Assembly: GCF_900111235.1 (NCBI RefSeq)
Contig: NZ_FOJI01000003.1
Coordinates: 186,001 to 250,000 of the forward strand
Direction: 5' to 3'
DNA from: [Clostridium] fimetarium
Lineage (GTDB): Bacteria > Bacillota > Clostridia > Lachnospirales > Lachnospiraceae
Length of the DNA: 64,000 nt
Shown in pieces: positions 43,506 through 51,898 of the stretch. The notes below the pieces were generated by a model. That model was not told where the DNA came from. It was given only the letters and a program-made list of their open reading frames with translations, and did no database searches. Every line of letters starts with the position of its first letter. Within the stretch, counting starts at the first letter, position 1. A program made the translations under genes and the position numbers.

Positions 43506-44585
43506 ATGCCGATAGGAAAAAAAATTATATTTCTTCTTGCTATGACTGCTATGAGTTTTACTTTGGTTGGATGCACTCTTTCTTCCTTAGTTAAAGAATC
43601 CGGAACTGATACTACTGACAATTCTGGTATATCTTCTATTGCTTATAATAAGGTTAACACGCAAGATGAAATATTTGCAGTTCTTTTAGATACAATGCAA
43701 AGCAACCAGAAAAAGTCTTATTTTTTTGTTACTAATGAAGACATGATAAATGCAGATTCTTGGCTTGCTAAATTGAATGGCATTGAACAAATTCACTGTG
43801 ATTACAGGAGAATAAAAGATGGGTACAATGTAGTTGTTACCTTAAGCTACTGGGATAACTATTCTATTGTGAATGCATATAAAACTGGTAGCACGAAATT
43901 ACTAACTCCAAAGCAATTGGAGCTGTACAACAAATATTGTGAGATTCTATCACAGTATACTTCTAAAAGTGCAAGTGCTTGGGATAATGAATTAGCAATA
44001 CATGACTATTTGGTGTCTAATGTTAAATATGAATTAGGCGATGATGCCATCTATAATGCATATGATACATTAATAAATGGTACTGCGGTATGTAATGGAT
44101 ATGCGGAATGTTTTAAAACATTCATGGATATGCTTGGTATAGAATGTGTTGCAATTTCAGGTTCTGCAAGTGGTGAACTCCATATTTGGAATTTAGTAAA
44201 TCTAGAAGATGCATGGTACCAAGTAGATGTTACTTGGGATGACCCAATTAATGGTAATGATCATATCGAGCATGCATATTTTAACATAACAGATTCAGAC
44301 ATGGCAAAGGACCATACGTGGGTCGCCTCAAACTATCCTGCTGCAATAGGGGCCAAACATTCCTATCCGAACATCAAAGGATTGTCTTCTTTTTCGAATG
44401 AAAATGATATAACATCGTTTTTGACAGCTTCTCTTAAAAACAACCTTGACATTGTGGAATTTGTAACAAGTAATACAATTGATTTAAAATCAATCATTTC
44501 AAAATGTGGAATTAACGTTACATACTCCTATAACATTTCTGATTATGCTAATTTTATTCTCTACAAGCTAGAATTCAAATACTAA
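43506..44585 (+). CDS. Transglutaminase-like lipoprotein
   Basis: 359 residues. Signal peptide with lipobox (TLVGC, Cys23). The transglutaminase/Cyk3-like core carries the triad Cys (NGTAVCNGYAECFK), His (SGELHIWNLVNL) and Asp (WYQVDVTWDDP). Such extracytoplasmic proteins are probable peptidases or cross-linkers at the cell surface; the substrate is unknown. A Ser/Thr linker follows the lipid anchor. It ends 1 bp before a strong terminator. Confidence 0.88.
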   Translation: MPIGKKIIFLLAMTAMSFTLVGCTLSSLVKESGTDTTDNSGISSIAYNKVNTQDEIFAVLLDTMQSNQKKSYFFVTNEDMINADSWLAKLNGIEQIHCDYRRIKDGYNVVVTLSYWDNYSIVNAYKTGSTKLLTPKQLELYNKYCEILSQYTSKSASAWDNELAIHDYLVSNVKYELGDDAIYNAYDTLINGTAVCNGYAECFKTFMDMLGIECVAISGSASGELHIWNLVNLEDAWYQVDVTWDDPINGNDHIEHAYFNITDSDMAKDHTWVASNYPAAIGAKHSYPNIKGLSSFSNENDITSFLTASLKNNLDIVEFVTSNTIDLKSIISKCGINVTYSYNISDYANFILYKLEFKY

Positions 44586-44613
44586 AAGTGGCCTTTAAGG
44601 TCACTTTTTTTTT
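44586..44613 (+). terminator. Terminator after the transglutaminase lipoprotein gene
   Basis: AAGTGGCC-TTTA-AGGTCACTT followed by T8, directly after the stop codon. Confidence 0.92.
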
Positions 44614-44662
44614 ATGACTTCATAGTATAATAGTGAATTTAAAAATATATGGAGAGTATATT

Positions 44663-44821
44663 ATGGAATGCTATAAACAAATGGATGCAATGGTAATGGT
44701 CCCTGGCATGTGCTATGTTCCTTGGCAGAGATGGGCTGGATTATACAATCTTGATGTAGCTATACTAAAAGGAACGCTTTTTGAAGTTCTTGACAAACCT
44801 TTCCTAGGAGGCTGTCGATGA
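44663..44821 (+). CDS. cotJA: Spore coat-associated protein CotJA
   Basis: 52 residues. MECYKQMDAMVMVPGMCYVPWQRWAGLYNLD...GTLFEVLDKPF contains the family signature VPGMCYVPWQ-W and the LDKPF end. The ATG at 44663 follows GGAGAG; the longer frame from 44633 lacks a ribosome site. The first gene of cotJABC; it overlaps cotJB by 4 bp (ATGA). Expression is expected in the mother cell under SigE in Bacillus; here the regulation is inferred. Confidence 0.92.
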   Translation: MECYKQMDAMVMVPGMCYVPWQRWAGLYNLDVAILKGTLFEVLDKPFLGGCR

Positions 44822-45108
44822 ATATGAACAACGATACCCGTAACAATCAAAACAAAAAATTAGATAAAAGGCGCATCATGGTAAATATCTATCAGCTAGG
44901 ATTTGCGCTAAATGAAGCAGTTCTATTCTTAGATACACACCCTTCTGACCCAGAAGCAATTGAATACTACAATCAAATAAAAGAGAAATATAATGAAGCA
45001 GTTAATATCTATGCAGATTACTTTGGACCTCTTTTAGCTTCAAATGTCACTTCTGAAAATTATTGGATGTGGGTTGCTACTCCAATGCCTTGGGAAATGG
45101 AGGATTAG
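44818..45108 (+). CDS. cotJB: Spore coat protein CotJB
   Basis: 96 residues. YQLGFALNEAVLFLDTHPSDPEAIEYYNQIKEKYNEAV...YADYFGPL and a C-terminal WVATPMPWEMED match CotJB. The start follows AGGAGG placed within the end of cotJA. It is needed together with CotJA/CotJC for coat assembly in Bacillus. Confidence 0.93.
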   Translation: MNMNNDTRNNQNKKLDKRRIMVNIYQLGFALNEAVLFLDTHPSDPEAIEYYNQIKEKYNEAVNIYADYFGPLLASNVTSENYWMWVATPMPWEMED

Positions 45109-45111
45109 CAA

Positions 45112-45732
45112 ATGTGGAATTATGAAAAAAGACTACAATTTCCTATAAACATCGATAAAACTGATCCTAAAATGGCGCTTTTGATTCTTAGTCAATACGG
45201 TGGTCCCGATGGCGAAAGTGGTGCTACATTGCGCTATTTGTCACAAAGATACACTATGCCTTACAGAGAAGTTTCAGGTCTGTTAACAGATATTGCTACA
45301 GAAGAGCTTGCCCATATGGAGATGGTAAGCACAATGGTTCATCAGCTCACTAAAAACCTTACAATTGAACAGATAAAAGGTTCTGGTTTCGAACCATACT
45401 ACGTTGACCACACTGCCGCTATATGGCCTCAAGCCGCTGGAGGGATTCCATTCAATGCATGCGAATTCCAGTCAAAGGGCGATCCAATTACGGATTTAAT
45501 TGAAGATATGGCAGCTGAGCAAAAAGCAAGAAGCACTTACGACAACCTAATTAGAATCATAAAGGACCCAGATGTTCTTGAGCCCTTAAGATTCCTTCGT
45601 GCAAGAGAAATTGTACACTTCCAACGTTTTGGCGAAGCACTTCGTATCGTTCAAGACCAGTTGGATCCAAAAAATTATTATATGTATAATCCTAGTTTTG
45701 ATAAAAAAGATAATTCATGCGATAACAAATAA
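45112..45732 (+). CDS. cotJC: Spore coat protein CotJC (manganese-catalase family)
   Basis: 206 residues. MWNYEKRLQFPINI...DPKMALLILSQYGGPDGESGA, EELAHMEMVSTMVHQL (metal Glu/His) and a second metal helix RAREIVHFQRFGEAL. CotJC proteins are four-helix-bundle dimanganese catalase relatives in the spore coat. Three bases separate it from cotJB. The 3' flank is a GTAATA-type simple repeat (45727-45780). Confidence 0.94.
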   Translation: MWNYEKRLQFPINIDKTDPKMALLILSQYGGPDGESGATLRYLSQRYTMPYREVSGLLTDIATEELAHMEMVSTMVHQLTKNLTIEQIKGSGFEPYYVDHTAAIWPQAAGGIPFNACEFQSKGDPITDLIEDMAAEQKARSTYDNLIRIIKDPDVLEPLRFLRAREIVHFQRFGEALRIVQDQLDPKNYYMYNPSFDKKDNSCDNK

Positions 45733-45788
45733 TAACAGTAATAATAGTAATTGTAGTAATAGTAACAATAGTATTAATGCAAATCAAT

Positions 45789-46499
45789 TTATAATATCGA
45801 GTTTGCTTTTGTCAACGCCCTTGGAATTGCATCTTTTGCATTTTTCCAAGGCTCGTTGGCATATTTGTAATCATTTTTGTTTATGAACCACTCTAAGTCA
45901 TCCCTGACACGCTCCATACTCGCAATATAGAGGTTATTTAGTGTATCAATGAATATCATTAGGTCATCACCTTTTAGCTTGTCAGACGCCTCTTTAATCA
46001 TTATTGCATAATGTGTTGTGCAAAACCCCTTACAACCGTCAAACTTCTTCTTGAAGTTTTCATCTGTTTTCCATAGAAAAATAACAGTATCAATATATCT
46101 GTTAAACACAAGCTCTATACGATTACATACAAAACACGTATTGTTAAGATTTTCAACATATTCTAAGATTGGAATTTTTTGTGTTTCTTTCTTAAATAAT
46201 GACTTTGGTTTAACTGGCTTAACTGACATTGACTTGACGTCACGAATCACTTTATCAAAATTAGTTTTTAGTACAAGTGCCATCCCAAGTCTATTCTCCA
46301 TATTGTAAACATCTTTAATATGCTTTTGGCAAAATCCCATCGCATCTGTCATTGCTCTCGTATCTTCTTCCATATAACTAGGTCCCATTGTATAACGAAC
46401 CGCATTATCTTCAAGTACTTTTCGCATGGCGCATATTGGACATTCGCACTCAACCTGAAATGCATCATTTACGGGAATTGAATATAACATTTCTTTCAT
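45789..46499 (-). CDS. DUF6062-like protein with paired cysteine motifs
   Basis: About 236 residues. It contains CECPICAMRK, CQKH, CFVCNRIE and CKGFCTTH, a regular set of CxxC/CxxH motifs that would suit zinc or another metal. The rest is helical and soluble. The family is found in Firmicutes without known function (I recall DUF6062). ATG 46499 is chosen because AAGGAG lies 9 nt upstream; upstream Met codons lack one. It is convergent with cotJC. Confidence 0.72.
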   Translation of the reverse strand: MKEMLYSIPVNDAFQVECECPICAMRKVLEDNAVRYTMGPSYMEEDTRAMTDAMGFCQKHIKDVYNMENRLGMALVLKTNFDKVIRDVKSMSVKPVKPKSLFKKETQKIPILEYVENLNNTCFVCNRIELVFNRYIDTVIFLWKTDENFKKKFDGCKGFCTTHYAIMIKEASDKLKGDDLMIFIDTLNNLYIASMERVRDDLEWFINKNDYKYANEPWKNAKDAIPRALTKANSIL

Positions 46500-46634
46500 T
46501 GTGGTATTCTCCTTATTCATTCGTATTAATCTCACAAACAATAAAAGTATCATTCATATATTTTTATTATAACTTATCACTGCATTATTCACTATGAAAA
46601 TATTATTCAAGATCAACACTTCTTTGGAATAACG

Positions 46635-47270
46635 CTAATAGACCACTTTATCATTTGAAATAAACCGGAACAAATAGGCAACGGCAACGCTTAATAGTAA
46701 AATCACTGTGCCACAGGCGCCAACATACATAAATATGTTATCGCTTACCCCTATTCCCATTCCCATTAATATAATTGCAGAAATAAATACCGTTAAAATC
46801 AGATTAATAATAAGTGTCTGGTTAATAAATAGAAACAATAACGTCATAATCATGGACATGAGAATATTGATTAGTGTCATCAGAACAAATAAGCCAATTA
46901 ATACTTTTAATGTAATTGTCTCTTCAGAATGGTTATTCTTACTGAAATAAGTAATCCAACCGAAAATATATCCAATTGCAGATCCAGCCAGACTACAGGT
47001 AGCACATTTGCTTAGCAGAACCGCCCTAAGCGAATATACCGTCAGCATTTTTTCAAAAGTTTTGTTTATCTTTTCAAATTCGATTGAATTTTGTATCAGT
47101 TGCATACAAATTATCATTCCTGGCACATAGGCACCGATGAACATAACTGAATCGCTTGAATAATCATTGACAACAAAATAGTATACTATGATACATAACG
47201 CAAACAATGTAAGTAAGTTTTTTTTCCACTGTGATTTCATAAAATATAATTCTTTTATAACTAAAGCCAT
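46635..47270 (-). CDS. ABC transporter permease-like membrane protein
   Basis: 211 residues, six hydrophobic helices (LLTLFALCIIVYYFVVN; FIGAYVPGMIICMQLIQNS; GSAIGYIFGWITYF; VLIGLFVLMTLINILM; LILTVFISAIILMGMGIGV; VILLLSVAVAYLFRF), the layout of ABC-2 type permeases. ATG 47270 follows GGAGGAG that lies inside the end of the ATPase gene, and the two genes nearly abut, so they should form one transporter. The substrate is unknown. Confidence 0.78.
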   Translation of the reverse strand: MALVIKELYFMKSQWKKNLLTLFALCIIVYYFVVNDYSSDSVMFIGAYVPGMIICMQLIQNSIEFEKINKTFEKMLTVYSLRAVLLSKCATCSLAGSAIGYIFGWITYFSKNNHSEETITLKVLIGLFVLMTLINILMSMIMTLLFLFINQTLIINLILTVFISAIILMGMGIGVSDNIFMYVGACGTVILLLSVAVAYLFRFISNDKVVY

Positions 47271-47271
47271 T

Positions 47272-48174
47272 TTATTCTCCTCCAATCTGGGCAACCTCTA
47301 AAATTGCATCCTCTAGGTTGTCAACTTCACTCTTAACAGAAATGATTTCAAAGTCATTTAACATTTGCAATAATGACTTTTTATTTGATTCTTCTACATA
47401 GATGTCTACCGAGTCCTCAGTATAATTGAAATTATACCCCTGTAATAGATTATCTAATCGCTTTTCCTTATCTAACTGTACTGATACAATCCATCTTTTA
47501 TTGTGTCTAGAGGCTTCCCTAAGGACTCCTTTTACCGTTGATTCTTTTACAATCTCACCATGCCTTAATATATATATGCGTTCACATAGTTCTTCAATAT
47601 CCTTTGAATTATGTGATGTAATTAAGATGCCTGTTTCCGGAGAAAGATGCGACTGAATAAATCGAATTATCTTACATTTATTTTCAATGTCAAGAGACAC
47701 TGTTGGCTCGTCCATCATAACAAGCTTCGGTTTTCCAACCATTGCGCACGCAATCGCAACTCTTTGTTGCATACCAGATGATAACTCACTGACTTTTCTC
47801 TTAAGAATTTTTCCAAGATCAAGCTCATCAATCATAGATTGCTTATCCATATCAGATGCATTATAAAATTTCTTAAATACTTCTAGATTGTCTGCAACAG
47901 TCATCTCCTCATACAAATTATTAGATGCGCATAAAAATGCGATTTTCTTTCTTTGTATACTAGAAAGTTTCTTGATTTGGGAACCCTCAAAAAATACTCC
48001 CCCCCCTTGATACGTGCTTACGCCAGAAATTATTCTCATAATTGTACTCTTTCCCGCACCATTCATTCCAATAAGGCCTACAATCTCGCCAGCTTCGATG
48101 TGAAGATTAACATCTTTGAGCACTTCATACCCTTCTTTAAACTTTTTATTGATATTTTGTACCTCAAGTAACAT
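47272..48174 (-). CDS. ABC transporter ATP-binding protein
   Basis: 300 residues. Walker A GMNGAGKST, signature ELSSGMQQRVAIACA (LSSGM variant), Walker B LVMMDEPTVSLD and H-loop ITSHNSKD. The C-terminal ~80 residues are an extra regulatory region, typical of drug/lantibiotic-type ABC-2 exporters. It is divergent from the MocR regulator gene, with 10-bp direct repeats between them. Confidence 0.92.
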   Translation of the reverse strand: MLLEVQNINKKFKEGYEVLKDVNLHIEAGEIVGLIGMNGAGKSTIMRIISGVSTYQGGGVFFEGSQIKKLSSIQRKKIAFLCASNNLYEEMTVADNLEVFKKFYNASDMDKQSMIDELDLGKILKRKVSELSSGMQQRVAIACAMVGKPKLVMMDEPTVSLDIENKCKIIRFIQSHLSPETGILITSHNSKDIEELCERIYILRHGEIVKESTVKGVLREASRHNKRWIVSVQLDKEKRLDNLLQGYNFNYTEDSVDIYVEESNKKSLLQMLNDFEIISVKSEVDNLEDAILEVAQIGGE

Positions 48175-48313
48175 CGCAATTGCTCCCTTCTGCTATGCGA
48201 ATGCAATTCGCATTATTATCTAACCTACAAACACTTATAAATACATCATTAAATATGCACACATATTGCATTTTACATACCATATTTGTACAATTATTTC
48301 ACTTATTTCTTTC

Positions 48314-48343
48314 AGAACTATAAATAACTATAAATAACTATAA
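48314..48343. repeat. Three direct repeats AACTATAAAT in the MocR/ABC intergenic region
   Basis: Perfect 10-bp unit x3 with no spacer, one helical turn each, between divergent genes. A separate palindrome ATGCGAATGCAATTCGCAT lies at 48195-48213, close to the ABC gene start. Both are candidate operators; GntR/MocR regulators commonly bind direct repeats near their own gene. Confidence 0.6.
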
Positions 48344-48439
48344 ATATAATATTTTATTTGATAGACTTCCTCGTTTATAGTAAGATAGCAATAGATGTGA
48401 ATATGTAAATAACATTCTGATTGGAGCAAATGTCAAACT

Positions 48440-49846
48440 ATGAACGAACTTACAATTAATCTGAATCCTAGTGCTAGCGAGCCGATGTATGCTCAGATAT
48501 ATGATTATATTAAAAATGATATCAAGAATGGGACTCTTTCTTGCGATAGTAAATTGCCATCTACGCGTGCACTTGCAACGCATTTAGATATTAGCAGAAG
48601 CACTGCTCAGATGGCATATGATCAGCTTTTGTCTGAAGGATATATTGATTCGATTCCTTGTAAGGGATATTTTGTAAATCAAATGGACGGTCTGTACAAT
48701 CTTGTTGCCAGCCATAAAGAGAAGTTGCATTTTGAAGAATCAAAACCAGAAGAATATTTATATGATTTTTCTGCGCGTGGAATTGCATTGGATAGTTTTC
48801 CTTTCAACGCTTGGCGCAAAATTAGTAAAAACGTTCTTATTGATGACAATAAAGAATTATTTAATATTGGTAATCCACAAGGAGAGTATGAATTTAGGAA
48901 TACGATTTGCGAATACCTCCACCAATCTCGTGGTGCAAACTGCCAACCAGAACAAATTATCATTGGAGCTGGAAATGAGTATTTGCTTATGCTAATTAAC
49001 CAATTAATTAATCAATCCGCAACCATTGCAATGGAAAATCCAACTTACAATCAGGCTTATCGCACATTTAGAAGCCTAGAACGTAAAGTTATTCCTATTA
49101 ATATGGATAAAAATGGACTAAGCATTGAACAACTAGAGCATTCAAATGCATCAGTTGCTTACGTTATGCCATCTCACCAATTTCCACTTGGCATTATTAT
49201 GCCAATCAATCGCCGTGCAGAGCTTCTTAATTGGGCCAACAAGAGCGTTAACCGCTATATTATAGAAGATGATTACGATAGTGAATTCAGATACAAGGGG
49301 AAGCCTATTCCAGCCCTTCAGGGAAGTGATTTATATCAAAAAGTGATTTACCTTGGTACTTTTTCTAAGGCGATTGCTCCTGCCATTCGAATGAGTTATA
49401 TGGTGCTTCCACATACCTTACTAGAAATATACAATAGAAAATGTAGATTCTTTGCAAGTACAGTCTCAAGAATTGATCAGACAGTTGTGAATTCATTTAT
49501 CCAAGAAGGTTATTATGAACGCCACCTTAATAAAATGCGTTCTCTCTACAAAAACCGCCATGACATTCTAATGAATGAACTGAAAGCATTTGAAAACAAT
49601 TTTACCATTGCAGGTGATAACGCCGGAATTCATATTCTACTTACCGCAAAATTCAAAACCAGCGAACAAGAATTGATCGCCTCCGCGAAATCAGTAGGAA
49701 TAAAGGTATACCCCCTCTCAACCCACTTCATCGCAGGCGATACCGCTCAATCCTTCGCCGCCACCGTAATCATTGGCTACGCCAATATTAGCAACAAAGA
49801 TATCGTTTCGGGCCTACGCATCCTAAAACAAGCCTGGCTCCAATAA
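48440..49846 (+). CDS. MocR/PdxR-type transcriptional regulator (GntR HTH plus aminotransferase domain)
   Basis: 468 residues. The N-terminal GntR winged helix (PMYAQIYDYIKNDIKNGTLSCDSKLPSTRALATHLDISRSTAQMAYDQL, key part KLPSTRALA) is joined to a class I aminotransferase-like domain with EDDYDSEFRY and the PLP-lysine motif YLGTFSKAIAPAIRMSYM. Members such as PdxR and GabR bind PLP as effector. Located divergently from an ABC exporter, which it probably controls (inference). No strong ribosome site precedes the ATG. Confidence 0.92.
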   Translation: MNELTINLNPSASEPMYAQIYDYIKNDIKNGTLSCDSKLPSTRALATHLDISRSTAQMAYDQLLSEGYIDSIPCKGYFVNQMDGLYNLVASHKEKLHFEESKPEEYLYDFSARGIALDSFPFNAWRKISKNVLIDDNKELFNIGNPQGEYEFRNTICEYLHQSRGANCQPEQIIIGAGNEYLLMLINQLINQSATIAMENPTYNQAYRTFRSLERKVIPINMDKNGLSIEQLEHSNASVAYVMPSHQFPLGIIMPINRRAELLNWANKSVNRYIIEDDYDSEFRYKGKPIPALQGSDLYQKVIYLGTFSKAIAPAIRMSYMVLPHTLLEIYNRKCRFFASTVSRIDQTVVNSFIQEGYYERHLNKMRSLYKNRHDILMNELKAFENNFTIAGDNAGIHILLTAKFKTSEQELIASAKSVGIKVYPLSTHFIAGDTAQSFAATVIIGYANISNKDIVSGLRILKQAWLQ

Positions 49847-49857
49847 AAACGCATCAA

Positions 49858-49916
49858 AAAAAGCCTGAAAATGAAGTTCCCCTAAGTAGTGAGGGGTCAT
49901 TCATTTTCAGGCTTTA
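49858..49916 (+). terminator. Terminator after the MocR gene
   Basis: AAAGCCTGAAAATGAA...CCCCT / AGGGG...TTCATTTTCAGGCTTT, a ~22-bp interrupted stem 12 nt past the stop. Confidence 0.85.
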
Positions 49917-50007
49917 AACTACATATATTCTTTGAGTGTCAAATCGCATTCCATAACGTAAATGTAAATAACAATTTAGGTTTCAAGATCTCTAAATGAA
50001 GTAAATA

Positions 50008-50188
50008 GTGAATATTAATTTATAATTATGCTTTTCCGCAGACCGTCTGAAAGCAGCGCTTACGTTTTTTCCAAGACTCAGATGAAAATTCGAACAAAGT
50101 GAGATTTTTCATCATCCCTGAGGCTTGCAAAAAAATGTGCTGCTTGAAGGAAAGGCAAGGAAAAGTATAATTATAAATTAATATTCAC
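50008..50188 (+). repeat. GACCGGCTG palindromic element, copy 7
   Basis: Arms GTGAATATTAATTTATAATT.. / ..AATTATAAATTAATATTCAC are perfect. Core GCAGACCGTCTGAAAGCAGC and GCTGCTTGAAGGAAAGGCAAG; apex CGAACAAAGTGAG. A further outer inverted repeat GTAAATAACAATTTAG (49963) / CTAAATTGTTATTTAC (ending 50230) encloses it. It fills the convergent gap between the MocR and map genes (49847-50285), which has no gene. Confidence 0.87.
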
Positions 50189-50285
50189 CCACTACCTCCC
50201 GTAAAATCTTAACTCTAAATTGTTATTTACTCCACACCTAACGTAAGATTTCACTCACATCATATATTATTTAACTTCTTTAACC

Positions 50286-51176
50286 TTACCAAGCCATAAC
50301 CTCATGGCCTTCCTCTGTTACTCTAACCATGATTTCCCATTGTGCTGATGGCATCCCATCATCCGTATATATTGTCCAACCATTATATTCATCTATGTAG
50401 ATTTCATCAGTTCCCATATTGATCATAGGCTCAATTGTAAATACCATTCCAGGAACCAATAACATATCAGTACCTTTCCTTGTAACATAGCTTACGTATG
50501 GAGTCTCATGAAATTTAAGGCCGATACCATGTCCGCCCACTTCTCTAACTACGGAAAATCCATTCGCTTTTGCATGATCATTAATAGCCTGACCCACATC
50601 ACCTAAGAATCCCCAAGGTTTTACTTGTTGTAATCCAAGTTCAACACATTCCTTCGCCACATCTACTAGCTTTTTCATCTCTGGTGAAACATTTCCAAAA
50701 CAAAACATTCTTGAAGAATCAGAAAAATAGCCATCTAAAATTGTCGAAACATCAACATTAACTATATCGCCATCAATAATTTGTACTTTGTCTGATGGAA
50801 TTCCATGGCATATCTGCTCGTTGATAGAAGTACATACGCTCTTTGGATATCCTTCATAATTAAGCGGTGCCGGAACACCACCCATTGCAATTGTTTTTTC
50901 ATATACCATTGTGTTGATTTCTTCTGTAGTCATTCCAATTTTGATATTTGCAGACACATAATCCAAAACAGCAACATTTATTATACTGCTTTTTCTCATT
51001 CCTTCGAGTTGCACTGGCGTTTTAATAATATTTCTTGGTGGAACAACGTGATTTTTTTTTCTATAGAGTTCAATCTTCTTGTCAGAATTCATATGACAAT
51101 TCTCATAAACTTCTCCACTGCCACACCAACAAATATCTTCATTTCTTAATTTTTTAGTAACCTTAATCATTTTCAC
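50286..51176 (-). CDS. map: Methionine aminopeptidase type I with SEC-C zinc module
   Basis: 296 residues. An N-terminal SEC-C motif (CWCGSGEVYENCH) precedes a type I MetAP: NEQICHGIP (His), the metal Asp residues in VNVDVSTILDGYFSDSSRMF, GGHGIGLKFHETP (His) and FTIEPMI (Glu), and the C-terminal QWEIMV Glu. It removes N-terminal Met from nascent proteins. The GTG at 51176 lies 7 nt after GGAG, within the 3' end of carD (14-bp overlap). Confidence 0.94.
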   Translation of the reverse strand: MKMIKVTKKLRNEDICWCGSGEVYENCHMNSDKKIELYRKKNHVVPPRNIIKTPVQLEGMRKSSIINVAVLDYVSANIKIGMTTEEINTMVYEKTIAMGGVPAPLNYEGYPKSVCTSINEQICHGIPSDKVQIIDGDIVNVDVSTILDGYFSDSSRMFCFGNVSPEMKKLVDVAKECVELGLQQVKPWGFLGDVGQAINDHAKANGFSVVREVGGHGIGLKFHETPYVSYVTRKGTDMLLVPGMVFTIEPMINMGTDEIYIDEYNGWTIYTDDGMPSAQWEIMVRVTEEGHEVMAW

Positions 51177-51684
51177 TTACAAGCTCCATACACTTTTTTG
51201 CAGTCGCTTCAACTTGAGATTCGATTTCTTTCGTTTCCAAGCCTAGTGCCTCTTCAATCTCTGCACAAACCAGTGTTCCGACTGTATCTAATATTTTAAT
51301 ATCCTGAACAATCATCTTTTTACCAGCTTCTTTTAATTGAAGTTGACGAAGTAAAAGCACTTTGTATAAATTTACATTTAATCTTAAATCTGCATTCTGC
51401 GTAATAAGTTTGAATTCCTGATTACGTTTCCAAACATTTTCTGGCCATACTATTTCCATCTCGTCCATTGAATCAAGGATATCTTGTGCTTCCTCTTTAG
51501 AAACGATTGATCTGAGTAAGACTTTCTTACTATCAATAGGTGTGTAAATTATTGATTTGCTATCTGCAAGTGGCCTCAATTCATAATACTTCCTGTTTTC
51601 ACCATTCACTACTTTTTCTACAATACCTGCTACCATACAAATACCGTAAAAAGAATATACTATCCTATCACCTTTTGCAAACAT
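51163..51684 (-). CDS. CarD-family transcription regulator
   Basis: 173 residues. An N-terminal CarD/TRCF RNA-polymerase-interaction domain (FAKGDRIVYSFYGICMVAGIVEK...YYELRPLADSKSIIYTPID) is followed by a helical C-terminal DNA-interaction domain. CarD proteins stabilise open promoter complexes. The AGGAGG-like ribosome site fits ATG 51684. A long inverted pair TGGCTGTA / TACAGCCA (51742-51782) lies in its leader. Confidence 0.9.
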   Translation of the reverse strand: MFAKGDRIVYSFYGICMVAGIVEKVVNGENRKYYELRPLADSKSIIYTPIDSKKVLLRSIVSKEEAQDILDSMDEMEIVWPENVWKRNQEFKLITQNADLRLNVNLYKVLLLRQLQLKEAGKKMIVQDIKILDTVGTLVCAEIEEALGLETKEIESQVEATAKKCMELVSEND

Positions 51685-51898
51685 TAATCTTCCTCCTATA
51701 CTTTCATAAAACGCTGATTTACTGTTAATTACATATTAATGGCTGTAATCACCAAAACAAAGTTTCCGCAACTACAGCCACAATTTATTGAAACCTATAT
51801 CCTATTATAACACATTTTTGAACTTTTTTTCACTTTTTTTAAAAATAACTTGAATTTAACCTATAATATAGCGTATCATATAGTTTATTTTACTCGAT

